Counted from the stretch's first letter, positions 1-8,703 are shown. The stretch is 33,255 nt of DNA from SM23-62 sp964575235 (GCA_964575235.1 CAZNQG010000030.1:1-33255); one strand, 5' to 3'. Program-made: numbers and translations. The notes: generated by a model not told the origin, from the sequence alone.

Positions 1-1
1 G

Positions 2-100
2 GGCGGATCCATCCTGGTGCGGGAGAAGGGCTTTGTCGAGCCCATCGGCACACGCAAGTACGATACCCGCCCGATCGGCAGCGACATCGAAAACCCGTAA
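2..100 (+). CDS. hoxU: C-terminal end of a HoxU-like diaphorase subunit (partial)
   Basis: Only the last 32 codons of this gene lie in the window; the reading frame enters from the left edge and stops at TAA 98-100. The tail contains REKGFVEPIGTRKYD, which resembles the end of HoxU-type subunits, the small 2Fe-2S/4Fe-4S diaphorase partner in NAD(P)-coupled [NiFe] hydrogenases; this is from memory of the family. Position supports it, because hoxY begins 23 bases downstream on the same strand, giving the usual hoxU-hoxY-hoxH order. HoxU would carry electrons between the flavin diaphorase (HoxF) and the hydrogenase dimer. Too little remains to see cluster ligands, so a related NuoG-like subunit cannot be excluded. 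Confidence 0.55.
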   Translation, partial: GGSILVREKGFVEPIGTRKYDTRPIGSDIENP

Positions 101-123
101 AAGCAATCAGGAAATATCATAAA

Positions 124-672
124 ATGAAAAAACCAGTAATAGCTACAACATCGCTGGCAGGCTGTTTCGGATGCCATATGTCCCTCCTCGACATCGACGA
201 TCGGATCCTGCCGCTGATCGAACTCATCGAGTTCAACAAATCTCCGGTGGACGACATCAAGACATTCACCAAGCATTGTGACATCGGCCTCATCGAAGGG
301 GGTTGCAGCAACTCGGAGAACGTTCACGTGCTGAAGGAATTCAGGAAGCACTGCGACATCCTGGTATCGGTGGGAGAATGCGCCATTATGGGGGGACTCC
401 CGGCCATGCGGAACGGCATCCCGATCAAGGAATGCCTTCGGGAGGCCTATCTGACCGGACCTTCCACTACGGCCAATACCGGCCACATCATACCGAACGA
501 CCCGGAACTGCCCATGATGCTGGACAAGGTTTATCCCTGTCAGGACATCGTCAAAATCGACTACTACCTGCCGGGATGTCCCCCGAGGGCAGACCTGATC
601 TGGGCAACCCTGGTGTCGCTGATCAAGGGAACGCCGGCGGAACTGCCGTATGAAGTCATTAAATTCGATTAA
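124..672 (+). CDS. hoxY: [NiFe] hydrogenase small subunit, HoxY type
   Basis: This 182-residue protein is the small subunit of a cytoplasmic [NiFe] hydrogenase and carries the proximal 4Fe-4S cluster that takes electrons from the nickel site. The expected ligands are visible: C14 and C17 (GCFGC), C86 (GEC) and C152 in PGCPP. The short length, no twin-arginine leader and no extra C-terminal cluster domain fit group 3d HoxY (about 180 residues) rather than membrane-bound or group 3b small subunits. It lies 23 bases after a HoxU-like end and 13 bases before hoxH, so the genes are surely co-transcribed. The ATG at 124 gives the canonical N-terminus; no strong Shine-Dalgarno sequence is seen, which is usual in Bacteroidota. 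Confidence 0.93.
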   Translation: MKKPVIATTSLAGCFGCHMSLLDIDDRILPLIELIEFNKSPVDDIKTFTKHCDIGLIEGGCSNSENVHVLKEFRKHCDILVSVGECAIMGGLPAMRNGIPIKECLREAYLTGPSTTANTGHIIPNDPELPMMLDKVYPCQDIVKIDYYLPGCPPRADLIWATLVSLIKGTPAELPYEVIKFD

Positions 673-685
673 ACCAAGAGCTGTC

Positions 686-2140
686 ATGGGACGAAAAGTA
701 ACGATAGAACCGGTTACACGGGTCGAGGGACACGGGAAGGTAACCATCCACCTGGACGACGACGGGAACGTGGTCCAGTCAAGGCTGCACATTGTTGAAT
801 TCAGGGGATTCGAGCGCTTCGTGCAGGGCCGGCCCTACTGGGAAATGCCGGTCCTGGTACAAAGGCTCTGCGGCATCTGTCCCGTTTCCCACCACCTGGC
901 AGCTGCCAAGGCGCTCGACGTGATCGTCGGCGCCGGTAACGGGGAAGGCCTGACGCCCACGGCCGAAAAAATGCGGCGACTGATGCACTACGGGCAAATA
1001 TTCCAGTCCCACTCCCTCCACTTCTTCCACCTGTGTTCACCCGATATGGTCTTCGGGATCGACGGGGACCCGGCCGTGCGCAACATCATAGGGGTTGCCA
1101 TGAAGGAGAAGGAACTGGCCGTTCAGGGTGTCATGATGCGGAAATTCGGGCAGGAAATCATACAGGCCACGGCCGGGAAAAAAATCCACGGCACGGGGGC
1201 CATCCCGGGCGGCATCAACAAGCACCTGAGCATCGGGGAAAGGGACAGCTTCCTGAAGGGAGCGGACCCGCTCAACGTCGACCGAATGATCGACTGGTCG
1301 CAGGCCGCGGTGAACTGGTTCAAGGCCTACCATAAAAAGAACAAGGATTTTATCGACAACTACTCGGTATTCCCCTCCAACCACCTGAGCCTGGTCCGCA
1401 AGGACGGGGCCATGGACCTTTACCACGGCGTGCTCCGCGCCGTCGACCACGAGGGGAACAAGATACTCCACGACGTGGACTACCAGAATTACCTCGACTT
1501 CATCGACGAGGAGGTACGGTCCTGGAGCTACATGAAATTCCCCTACCTGAAGGAATTCGGCAAGACGGAAGGCTGGTATACCGTGGGACCCCTGGCCAGG
1601 CTGAACACGGCCGATTTCATCCCGACCCCGCTGGCACAGAAGGAATTCGAACAGTACAAGGCCTATACGGGAGGCAAGCCCAATAACATGTCCATGCACA
1701 TGCACTGGGCGCGCCTGATCGAAATCCTTCACGCGGCGGAGATGATGAAGGAACTGCTGAACGATCCCGATATCGTCAAGGGCGAACTGGTGGTCAAGGG
1801 AGAAAAGCGGAACCAGGGAGTGGGACTCCTCGAGGCGCCGCGGGGGACCCTCTTCCACCATTACGAGATCAACGGGAAGGACCAGGTGATCATGGCAAAC
1901 CTGATCGTTTCCACGACCAACAACAACCAGCCGATGAACGAGGCGGTGAATTACATCGCCCGGAACTACATGACCGGGCAGGAAGAGATCACCGAACCCA
2001 TGATGAACGCCGTGGAGGTGGGCATCCGGGCATATGATCCCTGCCTGAGCTGCGCCACGCATGCATTCGGGCAGATGCCGCTCGAAGTTTCGCTTTACAA
2101 CGCCAGGAACGAGCTGATCGACTGCAAGCGCAGGAACTGA
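686..2140 (+). CDS. hoxH: [NiFe] hydrogenase large subunit, HoxH type
   Basis: This is the catalytic subunit of an NAD(P)-coupled hydrogenase and binds the Ni-Fe(CN)2CO centre. From the ATG at 686 it has 484 residues. The N-terminal motif RLCGICPVSHH gives C62 and C65, and the C-terminal motif DPCLSCATH gives C453 and C456; these four cysteines hold the metal centre. After H459 a 25-residue tail remains, the extension that a maturation protease removes once nickel is inserted; the next gene encodes that protease. The frame is open back to an ATG at 650 inside hoxY, but MGRKVTIEPVTRVEGHG is the usual start of the family, so 686 is preferred. No catalytic residue is missing. Confidence 0.95.
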   Translation: MGRKVTIEPVTRVEGHGKVTIHLDDDGNVVQSRLHIVEFRGFERFVQGRPYWEMPVLVQRLCGICPVSHHLAAAKALDVIVGAGNGEGLTPTAEKMRRLMHYGQIFQSHSLHFFHLCSPDMVFGIDGDPAVRNIIGVAMKEKELAVQGVMMRKFGQEIIQATAGKKIHGTGAIPGGINKHLSIGERDSFLKGADPLNVDRMIDWSQAAVNWFKAYHKKNKDFIDNYSVFPSNHLSLVRKDGAMDLYHGVLRAVDHEGNKILHDVDYQNYLDFIDEEVRSWSYMKFPYLKEFGKTEGWYTVGPLARLNTADFIPTPLAQKEFEQYKAYTGGKPNNMSMHMHWARLIEILHAAEMMKELLNDPDIVKGELVVKGEKRNQGVGLLEAPRGTLFHHYEINGKDQVIMANLIVSTTNNNQPMNEAVNYIARNYMTGQEEITEPMMNAVEVGIRAYDPCLSCATHAFGQMPLEVSLYNARNELIDCKRRN

Positions 2141-2142
2141 CC

Positions 2143-2616
2143 TTGCCTTACAAAAAGAGCATACTCGTTTACGCCTACGGAAATCCCGGGCGGCAGGACG
2201 ACGGTCTGGGTAACTGCCTGATCGAACGCCTGGAGCCCTGGGTCCCCGGTGAGGGATTTGACAACGTCGAGCTGGAAAGCAACTACCAGCTTAACATCGA
2301 GGATGCCGACAACATCCGTGAAAAGGACATCGTGATTTTCGTGGACGCATCCATAGAGGATATCGAGGGTTACCACTTCGGTCCCGTCGAACCCTCCGAG
2401 GGCCGCTCGGAGTTCACCCTGCATGCAGCCTCCCCGGCATACATCCTGGCCCTCTGCATCAAGCTCTACAACCGGCACCCGGAAACCTACCTGCTCCAGA
2501 TCCAGGGCTACGAATGGGAATTCAAGGAAGGACTGTCCCCCCGGGCGGCTGCGAACCTGGAATCCGCCCTGGAATTCCTGAAGGCAAGGATCCGGTCCTG
2601 CCGGTTCGGGGACTGA
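2143..2616 (+). CDS. hoxW: Hydrogenase maturation endopeptidase (HyaD/HybD/HoxW family)
   Basis: This 157-residue protein should cut the C-terminal tail from the HoxH precursor after nickel loading. It has the family signature GNPGRQDDG near residues 13-21. By alignment from memory with E. coli HybD, the nickel-sensing residues E16, D62 and H93 correspond to D20, D68 (in IVIFVDAS) and H94 (in LHAASP). It begins two bases after the hoxH stop, which implies translational coupling. The start used here is TTG at 2143; no ATG lies nearby in frame, and the residues just after it already match the first beta strand of the family. The Glu-to-Asp change at the first metal site is seen in other members and need not harm function. 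Confidence 0.9.
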   Translation: MPYKKSILVYAYGNPGRQDDGLGNCLIERLEPWVPGEGFDNVELESNYQLNIEDADNIREKDIVIFVDASIEDIEGYHFGPVEPSEGRSEFTLHAASPAYILALCIKLYNRHPETYLLQIQGYEWEFKEGLSPRAAANLESALEFLKARIRSCRFGD

Positions 2617-2772
2617 AGCTTCAAGCGCGGAGATACGCTCGCGAAGGCGGACATGCAGACAGGCTGCCCCCTTGAGCCCGTTCCGTTACGAAGGTTTGCA
2701 GTTTTTTGTTAAAATCGATACGCCTTATTTCCGAATTTCGTAAATTAGATAGAACCCCTTAAAACACGGATC

Positions 2773-4521
2773 ATGAATGCCACCTGGAAATCCCTCCTGC
2801 TGCTGGCATGTGTTTCCATCCCTGCATGCCTGAACTCACAGATCTGGCTCAACGAGACCGTATCGACCGATACCCTGATCGCCGGACAGGTAAACGTCAT
2901 TCAGATGAACGTTGGTTTCTATGATATCGGCAGCCTCGATGTAACACTGTATTACGAGCATGGTAATGCCCCGGATGATGTACTGCGCTGCGTGGCCTCC
3001 CCGACCGATACCCTGCATCCCGACGAAATTCAACCCGTCAACGATACGGTAGTGGCCCTGACCTTCAACCTGGCGGCGGATGCCTACCCCCTGGAGTGGA
3101 ATCTATACTCCAGCACCGGTATGTGGTACAGTCCCATGCAGATGTTTACCCAACCCTGGATCACCGATCAACCCGACGACCAGACGGTCTGCCTGGGCGG
3201 TGACGCCGTTTTCGACCTGTGCGCATACGGCACACAGGCCATAAAATACACCTGGTACCACAACGTCACAGAGGTACAGAGCAAATACAATGAGTCCGGT
3301 TTATCGATCGAAAACGTGGAATATTCGGATACCGGTTCCTATTACTGTGAGCTGAGAGGCTGGAACTACGCGGTTATTTATTCCGATACCGTGTTCCTGC
3401 ACCTGCATAAAATACCTGAATACCAGGAAATTCCCGTGGGACCGACCTTCGTGAACAGCAGTGATGGTCCGGCATACTACGCCATAAAGTACAGTGAAGA
3501 TATAACCGAATACCATTGGTGCCTTCTGCCTGCTGATGCCGGCGTCATCGGGGCACAGGGAGACTCAATGACAACGGTCACCTGGAATAAAAACTACCGG
3601 GGGGAAGCCGGGCTTTTCGTGGAGACAAGCATGGGGGAATGCACGGGTCCGAATTCAGACACCCTGTGGATCGATGTCACCGGCAAGCCGGAATCTCCCG
3701 GGATCTGCATCGTCGGGCTCGACGAGGAGACTGAAAAATGCAGGATCGTATGGAATCCGATGGAAGACCCCCTGATCCAGGCATACAACATCTACCGTGA
3801 ATCGAACGTGGCCGGAACCTTCCTGAAGCTGGTAAGCATCGATGCCGGAGGGCCCACCGTATTCGTCGATTCAAGTTCCGTCCCGAACCTCTTCCCGCAA
3901 TCTTACAGGCTGAGCGTTACGGACACCAGCGGCATAGAGTCCGACCCCGGCAGCATCCATACAACCATGCTGCTCCATTCCTCTGTCGGCACGGATGGCA
4001 ACCATTATCTCAACTGGAACCATTATATTGGGGTTCCCTTCCTGTCATACGATATTTACCATGGCCACAGCAAAGATTCGATGAGCCTGTACTATACCGT
4101 TTCAAGCAGCGTGAATTTTTTCACCGTACCGGACCCCCTGCCCGGCAGCGTGCATTACCAGGTCGTGGCAAAAAAACTGGAGGACCTCTGCGCCCCGGCC
4201 CTCAAGTCCGGAATCAATTACAGTGAGACACGGTCAAACGTTTCCATGCTGCAGGTTCATACGCAACCGGTATCCCTTAACCTGCCCGGGCTGGAAGTCA
4301 GTCCGAATCCCGCGGGCAATACCATACGGATCCATTACTCCGGCACCGGCCGTTCCCTCGACCTTGACCTGCTGAACCTGCTGGGGAAGGTTTGCAGGTC
4401 CTGTAAAATATCTTCCGGACAGGCCGAGATCGACGTTTCAGGTGTTGAACCGGGCGTGTACCTGCTGCGACTTGCGGCTCCGGATGGAATAATCACCCGG
4501 AAACTGATGATCCGGAGATAG
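2773..4521 (+). CDS. Secreted protein with Ig-like domain and T9SS type A sorting domain
   Basis: This 582-residue protein starts with a hydrophobic signal peptide (about residues 1-22). Residues about 128-212 form an immunoglobulin-like domain with the classic pattern C150, W161 and DTGSYYC ending at C192. The middle (about 300-400) looks fibronectin type III-like. The last 77 residues, from about 506, have the T9SS type A sorting pattern: LEVSPNPAGNTI, then GLY/VEPGVYLLRL-like strands and a basic end, so the protein should cross the outer membrane by the Bacteroidota type IX system and be anchored or released. No catalytic domain is seen; adhesion or binding is likely, the ligand unknown. 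It stands alone, with 156 bases before and 145 after, and its job has no visible link to the hydrogenase. Confidence 0.85.
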   Translation: MNATWKSLLLLACVSIPACLNSQIWLNETVSTDTLIAGQVNVIQMNVGFYDIGSLDVTLYYEHGNAPDDVLRCVASPTDTLHPDEIQPVNDTVVALTFNLAADAYPLEWNLYSSTGMWYSPMQMFTQPWITDQPDDQTVCLGGDAVFDLCAYGTQAIKYTWYHNVTEVQSKYNESGLSIENVEYSDTGSYYCELRGWNYAVIYSDTVFLHLHKIPEYQEIPVGPTFVNSSDGPAYYAIKYSEDITEYHWCLLPADAGVIGAQGDSMTTVTWNKNYRGEAGLFVETSMGECTGPNSDTLWIDVTGKPESPGICIVGLDEETEKCRIVWNPMEDPLIQAYNIYRESNVAGTFLKLVSIDAGGPTVFVDSSSVPNLFPQSYRLSVTDTSGIESDPGSIHTTMLLHSSVGTDGNHYLNWNHYIGVPFLSYDIYHGHSKDSMSLYYTVSSSVNFFTVPDPLPGSVHYQVVAKKLEDLCAPALKSGINYSETRSNVSMLQVHTQPVSLNLPGLEVSPNPAGNTIRIHYSGTGRSLDLDLLNLLGKVCRSCKISSGQAEIDVSGVEPGVYLLRLAAPDGIITRKLMIRR

Positions 4522-4564
4522 GTCCCCAATTTCCGACTTCAAAGTCCTTTTTTATGCCGGGAAC

Positions 4565-4595
4565 TTGAATATAAGCTGTTTTTTAGCTTATTTTG
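4565..4595 (+). promoter_or_regulatory. Candidate Bacteroidota promoter for the reductase-miaB-mtaB unit
   Basis: A TTG at 4565-4567 is followed 21 bases later by TATTTTG at 4589-4595, close to the Bacteroidota -33 TTG / -7 TAnnTTTG pattern but one base short in the -7 element. It precedes the ATG at 4667 by about 70 bases. A small AAGCT/AGCTT inverted repeat lies between the two elements. The assignment is by eye only. Confidence 0.35.
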
Positions 4596-4666
4596 CAGTC
4601 CCGAACCAACACCCCTGGGCTTTTCCATTCCCGGGGGGTTAGCTACCAACAAGACGGGAAACCAGA

Positions 4667-5332
4667 ATGGGCATTGTAAAAACCAGGAACAGCATCGTAT
4701 CCGTTCTCGGATCCAGGCACCTGACCGATTCCGCCTACATCCTGCGGGTGGAACGCAACGGGATGGAGTTTGAGGCGGGACAGTACGTCTCGCTCGGGCT
4801 GCCCGGGACCGCCGAGAAAAGGGAGTATTCGATATACAGCGGGATGGGGGACGATTACCTGGAAGTCCTGGTCAGGGAGATCGAGGAAGGCATTGTTTCC
4901 AGACAGCTGAAACAACTGCAACCGGGCGCACACGCAGAAATGGACGGTCCTTTCGGATTCTTTACCCTGGGAAGCGAACAGCGCTCCGGAGGGAAACTGG
5001 TGTTCATCGCCAGCGGAACGGGCATCGCACCCTTTCACAGTTTTGTCCGAAGCTATCCGGGAATTGATTACACCCTCATCCACGGGGTGAAATACGGACA
5101 TGAGGATTACGGGTCGGAAGCATACGGGGCAGGAAGGTACATTCTTTGCACATCCCGTGACCAGCGGGGCGATTACAGGGGAAGGGTCACCGGCTGCCTT
5201 TCGGAACAAACGGTGGATAAAAATGCCGATTATTATATTTGCGGCAACAGCAACATGATCCACGATGTATACGACATCCTGAAAGGCCGCGGGGTGGATG
5301 CCGGGCGCATTCACGCAGAAGTATATTTTTAA
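4667..5332 (+). CDS. FAD-binding ferredoxin/NAD(P)H oxidoreductase (FNR family)
   Basis: This 221-residue flavoprotein belongs to the ferredoxin-NADP reductase fold and should move electrons between NAD(P)H and a one-electron carrier. Residues 52-58 (REYSIYS) are the FAD-binding RxYSxxS motif. Residues 116-122 (SGTGIAP) begin the nucleotide-binding domain, CGNSNMI at 192-198 is the conserved NAD(P) pocket strand, and the chain ends in AEVYF, close to the usual aromatic C-terminus that stacks on the flavin. It lacks a fused 2Fe-2S domain. The miaB-like gene begins 9 bases after its stop, so both are likely in one operon; a role in reducing the radical-SAM enzymes downstream is an inference. 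The physiological partner cannot be read from sequence. Confidence 0.85.
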   Translation: MGIVKTRNSIVSVLGSRHLTDSAYILRVERNGMEFEAGQYVSLGLPGTAEKREYSIYSGMGDDYLEVLVREIEEGIVSRQLKQLQPGAHAEMDGPFGFFTLGSEQRSGGKLVFIASGTGIAPFHSFVRSYPGIDYTLIHGVKYGHEDYGSEAYGAGRYILCTSRDQRGDYRGRVTGCLSEQTVDKNADYYICGNSNMIHDVYDILKGRGVDAGRIHAEVYF

Positions 5333-5341
5333 AAGCCAGCC

Positions 5342-6871
5342 ATGAAGTACCACCTGGTCACACTGGGTTGCCAGATGAACAAATCGGACAGCGAGCGGAC
5401 GAGGACCGTGATCGAGTCGCTCGGTTACCGGTGGACCGACCAGGAGGCCGAAGCGGGGATGCTGGGCATCCTGGCCTGTTCCGTACGGCAAAAATCCATC
5501 GACAAGGTGTATGCCCGCATCAGCAAATGGAACCGATGGAAAAGGGACCGGAACCTGCTGACCTTTGTCTCGGGCTGCATCCTGCCGGCGGACCGGGAAA
5601 AGTTCCTGAAACTGTTCGACCTGGTGTTCACCATGGATGAGCTGCCCGACCTGGACGCCATGATCCGGCAATACGGGGTGGTTACGCCGGCTTCCCTACG
5701 TTCGCAGGCCGGATTCACCGGAACCGGGACGGCCGTACCGGCAGGCGCTGAAACCGTATCCGGGACCGGAAGTGCTCCGGAGGATGAAAAAAAAGCAACA
5801 CCGGAATCCGGCGATGCCCGCCTTGATCTCATCCGGGTGCTCAGGGACAAGCAGATCGATATCCCCGATGACCTGAAGCTCGACAAACCCAAAAAGGACC
5901 CCTCGGAGATCAAGCGGTTCTGGAAGGTGCACCCGCACTATACTTCGGATTTCGAAGCTTTCATCCCCATCCAGAACGGCTGTGACAAGTTCTGCACATT
6001 CTGTGCGGTCCCCTATACCCGCGGAAGGGAGGTCTCCAGGTCCTCGGCCGAGATCCTGGATGAACTCCGGCAGCTGGTGCAGCAGGGATACAAGTCCGTC
6101 ACCCTCCTGGGACAGAACGTGAATTCCTATGGGAAAGACCGGCAGGAAGGCGAGATCCCCTTCCACGCGCTCCTTCGGAAAATAGGCGAATACGGGGAAT
6201 CCTCAGGAAAGGACTTCTGGGTTTATTTCACATCCCCGCATCCCAGGGACATGTCCGGCGAGGTCATTGACGTAATCGCCCGTTATAAGTGCCTGGCAAA
6301 GCAGATCCACCTTCCCGTGCAATCGGGCGACGACAGGGTGCTGATCCGGATGAACCGCAACCATAACATCGACCGCTACCGGGAGATCGTCCGAACCATC
6401 CGTGAAAAGATCCCCACGGCAACCCTCTTTACCGACATCATCGTCGGCTTCACCGGGGAGACCGAAGAGCAGTTCGAAAACACCCGCAGGCTCATGGAGG
6501 AGTTCCGGTTCAACATGGCATACATTGCCATGTATTCGCCCAGGCCCGGGGCCACCAGCAGCCGCTGGGCGGACGACGTCCCCCTGGAGACCAAGAAACA
6601 GCGCCTGCAGGTACTGACCGGGGAACTCATCCGGCATAACCGGGTGTACAACCGTTCCCTGGTCGGGAAAAACATCCGGGTCCTCGTGGTCGGGGAAGAC
6701 CGCAAGAAGGGATACCTGAAGGCCCTTACAGAGGGCAGGCTGATCGTGCGTTTCCCGTCCGGGGACAAATCCCTCATCGGCCGGTTCACCGAGGTCCAAA
6801 TCCAGTCCGCCGCGGATTTCTCCCTGGAAGGGGAAACACCGGCCATCATCGAAGAACTGAACGAGTCATGA
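5342..6871 (+). CDS. miaB: MiaB-like tRNA methylthiotransferase (radical SAM)
   Basis: This 509-residue enzyme should add a methylthio group to i6A37 of tRNA using two 4Fe-4S clusters. The N-terminal UPF0004 domain holds C10, C46 and C79; the radical-SAM CxxxCxxC is C214, C218 and C221; a TRAM-like RNA-binding domain follows near residues 435-500. Two features are odd. The usual NTCxVR motif reads LACSVR, and a stretch of about 75 residues (113-188) rich in Gly, Thr, Ala and Glu separates the two cluster domains, making the protein clearly longer than the usual 440-470. It is read with the reductase upstream and overlaps mtaB by four bases. The MiaB assignment over RimO rests on neighbours and motif likeness and is less certain than the family. 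Confidence 0.82.
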   Translation: MKYHLVTLGCQMNKSDSERTRTVIESLGYRWTDQEAEAGMLGILACSVRQKSIDKVYARISKWNRWKRDRNLLTFVSGCILPADREKFLKLFDLVFTMDELPDLDAMIRQYGVVTPASLRSQAGFTGTGTAVPAGAETVSGTGSAPEDEKKATPESGDARLDLIRVLRDKQIDIPDDLKLDKPKKDPSEIKRFWKVHPHYTSDFEAFIPIQNGCDKFCTFCAVPYTRGREVSRSSAEILDELRQLVQQGYKSVTLLGQNVNSYGKDRQEGEIPFHALLRKIGEYGESSGKDFWVYFTSPHPRDMSGEVIDVIARYKCLAKQIHLPVQSGDDRVLIRMNRNHNIDRYREIVRTIREKIPTATLFTDIIVGFTGETEEQFENTRRLMEEFRFNMAYIAMYSPRPGATSSRWADDVPLETKKQRLQVLTGELIRHNRVYNRSLVGKNIRVLVVGEDRKKGYLKALTEGRLIVRFPSGDKSLIGRFTEVQIQSAADFSLEGETPAIIEELNES

Positions 6872-8154
6872 GCCGGAAGATCGCATTCAAGACCCTGGGC
6901 TGCAGGCTCAACCAGTTCGAGACCGACTCGCTGGTCTCGGAGTTCCACCATGCCGGCTACCGGGTGGTGGATTTCGAGGAAGAGGCCGACGTCTACGTGG
7001 TGAATACCTGCACCGTCACCAACCAGAGCGACCGGAAATCCAGGAACCTCATCAGCCAGGCTGTTCGCAAACCCGGGGATGCCATGGTCGTTGTGACGGG
7101 CTGCATGGTGAACAGCCAGAGGGAAGAACTGGAGAGCAAGGGCCAGGGAACCTATTTCGTCGAGAACGACCGGAAGTCCTCGATATACCCCCTGGTCGAG
7201 GCGCATTACCGGGGCGAGATCCTGCACCCGAACAGCCTGGATCCCGATGTGTTCAACTTCAAACCGGCCGATACCACCTTCCATACCCGGAGCCTGATCA
7301 AGATCCAGGACGGCTGCGATAACTTCTGCACATTCTGCATCGTACCCTTTGTCCGGGGCCGGGCCGCAAGCAGGCCCTTTGAAAAGATCCGGGACAACAT
7401 CCTGCAGGTGATGGATTACGGTTTCAGGGAGATCGTGCTGACGGGGGTCAACATCGGGCGCTACAACCATGAAAAGATCCATTTTGAATCCCTGTTGGAA
7501 AGGATTCTGGATATTCCAGGGGACTTCCGCGTGAGGATCTCCTCCATCGAGCCGGACGGGTACGGGGACAGGTTCATAGAGCTCTTCCGGAACCCCAGGC
7601 TGATGCCCCACCTGCACCTCTGCCTGCAGAGCGGTTCGGATGCGGTCCTCCTGAGGATGCGAAGGATGTACACCCTCTCCGGGTTCAGGGCGGTCGTAGA
7701 GAAGATCCGAAGCAGTTACCCGGACTTCAATCTTACGACGGATGTTATCGTCGGTTTCCCCGGCGAGACCGAAGAAGACTTCCAGGCTACCTGCGATGCG
7801 GTCCGGGAAATAAAATTCAGCCATGTCCATACCTTCAAGTATTCCCGGCGAAAGGGCACACGGGCCGAACGCATGCCCGGGCAGGTCCCGGAAAAGATCA
7901 AAACCCGTCGCAGCGAGGTCATCCGCAGCATTGCAGAGGAGAACAAGCGGAAATACCGCACATCCCTGATCGGAAAGAACCAGCATGTGCTGGTAGAGAA
8001 AGCCGCGGGCGGGCTCTGCAATGGCTTCGGCGAGCTTTACGTTCCCGTGGAGTTCCGCTCGGAGGATACGACCAGGAACCGGATCCGCGAAGTCCGGCTC
8101 ACCGGTATCGCGGAAGGGGAAGATCCGGTACTTTTCGGATCCGTCCTTCCATAA
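6868..8154 (+). CDS. mtaB: tRNA t6A37 methylthiotransferase MtaB
   Basis: This 428-residue radical-SAM enzyme converts t6A37 to ms2t6A in ANN-decoding tRNAs. The first cluster is bound by C12 (LGCRLNQFE), C48 (NTCTVTNQSDRKSR) and C79 (TGCMV); the radical-SAM cluster by C150, C154 and C157 (CDNFCTFC). The sequence NTCTVT with SDRKSR is typical of MtaB rather than MiaB (NTCSVRE). A TRAM domain occupies about residues 365-428. Its ATG overlaps the stop of the miaB-like gene (ATGA), so translation is coupled and the two related enzymes form a tandem pair. Length and motifs are complete, and nothing is missing. Confidence 0.92.
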   Translation: MSRKIAFKTLGCRLNQFETDSLVSEFHHAGYRVVDFEEEADVYVVNTCTVTNQSDRKSRNLISQAVRKPGDAMVVVTGCMVNSQREELESKGQGTYFVENDRKSSIYPLVEAHYRGEILHPNSLDPDVFNFKPADTTFHTRSLIKIQDGCDNFCTFCIVPFVRGRAASRPFEKIRDNILQVMDYGFREIVLTGVNIGRYNHEKIHFESLLERILDIPGDFRVRISSIEPDGYGDRFIELFRNPRLMPHLHLCLQSGSDAVLLRMRRMYTLSGFRAVVEKIRSSYPDFNLTTDVIVGFPGETEEDFQATCDAVREIKFSHVHTFKYSRRKGTRAERMPGQVPEKIKTRRSEVIRSIAEENKRKYRTSLIGKNQHVLVEKAAGGLCNGFGELYVPVEFRSEDTTRNRIREVRLTGIAEGEDPVLFGSVLP

Positions 8155-8211
8155 ATGCCCGGCATTCCCCAAAAATTCCTTAATTTAAGGCCTTCTGCAA
8201 ACCGCTTCGAA

Positions 8212-8703
8212 ATGAACGGAGATCCCAGGCTTTACAAGGTGCTCGGGGACCTGGACATCGCTTTCGAATACCATGAGCACCCGCCGGTACCCACGGTGGA
8301 GGCTGCCCTGGAGCACTGGAAGGACATCCGGGCAACCCACTGCAAGAACCTGTTCTTCAGGAATCACAAGGGGAACAGGCATTACCTGGTCATCCTGGAA
8401 CACAGCTGCAGGCTGGCCATCCGGGATCTCGAACAGATGCTGCGGCAGGGTAAGCTCAGCCTGGCCTCCGATCCCCGCCTCGAAAAGTGGCTCGGGCTCA
8501 CACCGGGATCCGTCACGCCCTTCGGACTGATCAACGATGCGGAGAACCACGTCCACCTGTTCATCGACGACAATCTCCGAAAGGCCGGGAGGCTCAGCTT
8601 CCATCCCAACATCAACACCGCCACGATCGTGATCTCCCAAGAGGATTTCATCCGCTTCCTGGACTGGTCCGGCAACGGCTACGAATTCATCCGGCTGTAC
8701 TGA
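8212..8703 (+). CDS. ProX/YbaK-type aminoacyl-tRNA deacylase (PrdX family)
   Basis: This protein of 163 residues (from the ATG at 8212) belongs to the YbaK/ProX editing family, which hydrolyses mischarged Ala- or Cys-tRNA(Pro) in trans. Visible family features are EYHEHPPVPTVEAA near the N-terminus, the strand CKNLFFRN followed by KGNRHYLVIL, and the GSVTPFGLINDAENHVHLFID core. The frame is open to an ATG at 8155 directly after the mtaB stop, which would add 19 residues unlike the family; the family usually begins just before the GDPRLYKVL-like helix, so 8212 is preferred. It ends the + strand block and faces the metal permease gene tail to tail. Confidence 0.85.
   Translation: MNGDPRLYKVLGDLDIAFEYHEHPPVPTVEAALEHWKDIRATHCKNLFFRNHKGNRHYLVILEHSCRLAIRDLEQMLRQGKLSLASDPRLEKWLGLTPGSVTPFGLINDAENHVHLFIDDNLRKAGRLSFHPNINTATIVISQEDFIRFLDWSGNGYEFIRLY

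Noticed and set aside
650..686. Earlier hoxH start at 650 inside hoxY
   Set aside because: The added 12 residues are unlike the family, and the ATG at 686 gives the canonical N-terminus.
2614..2623. TGAAGCTTCA palindrome at the hoxW stop as a terminator
   Set aside because: Too short, with no T-run.
4608..4640. AACACCCCTGGG and CCCGGGGGGTT inverted repeat before the flavin reductase, a possible riboswitch or leader
   Set aside because: It is imperfect, with no known aptamer core and no neighbour genes suggesting a ligand.
6376..8172. 598-codon open frame on the - strand across mtaB and the miaB-like gene
   Set aside because: It is antisense to two well-supported radical-SAM genes with intact cluster motifs; the frame is open because of codon bias and it has no recognisable domain.
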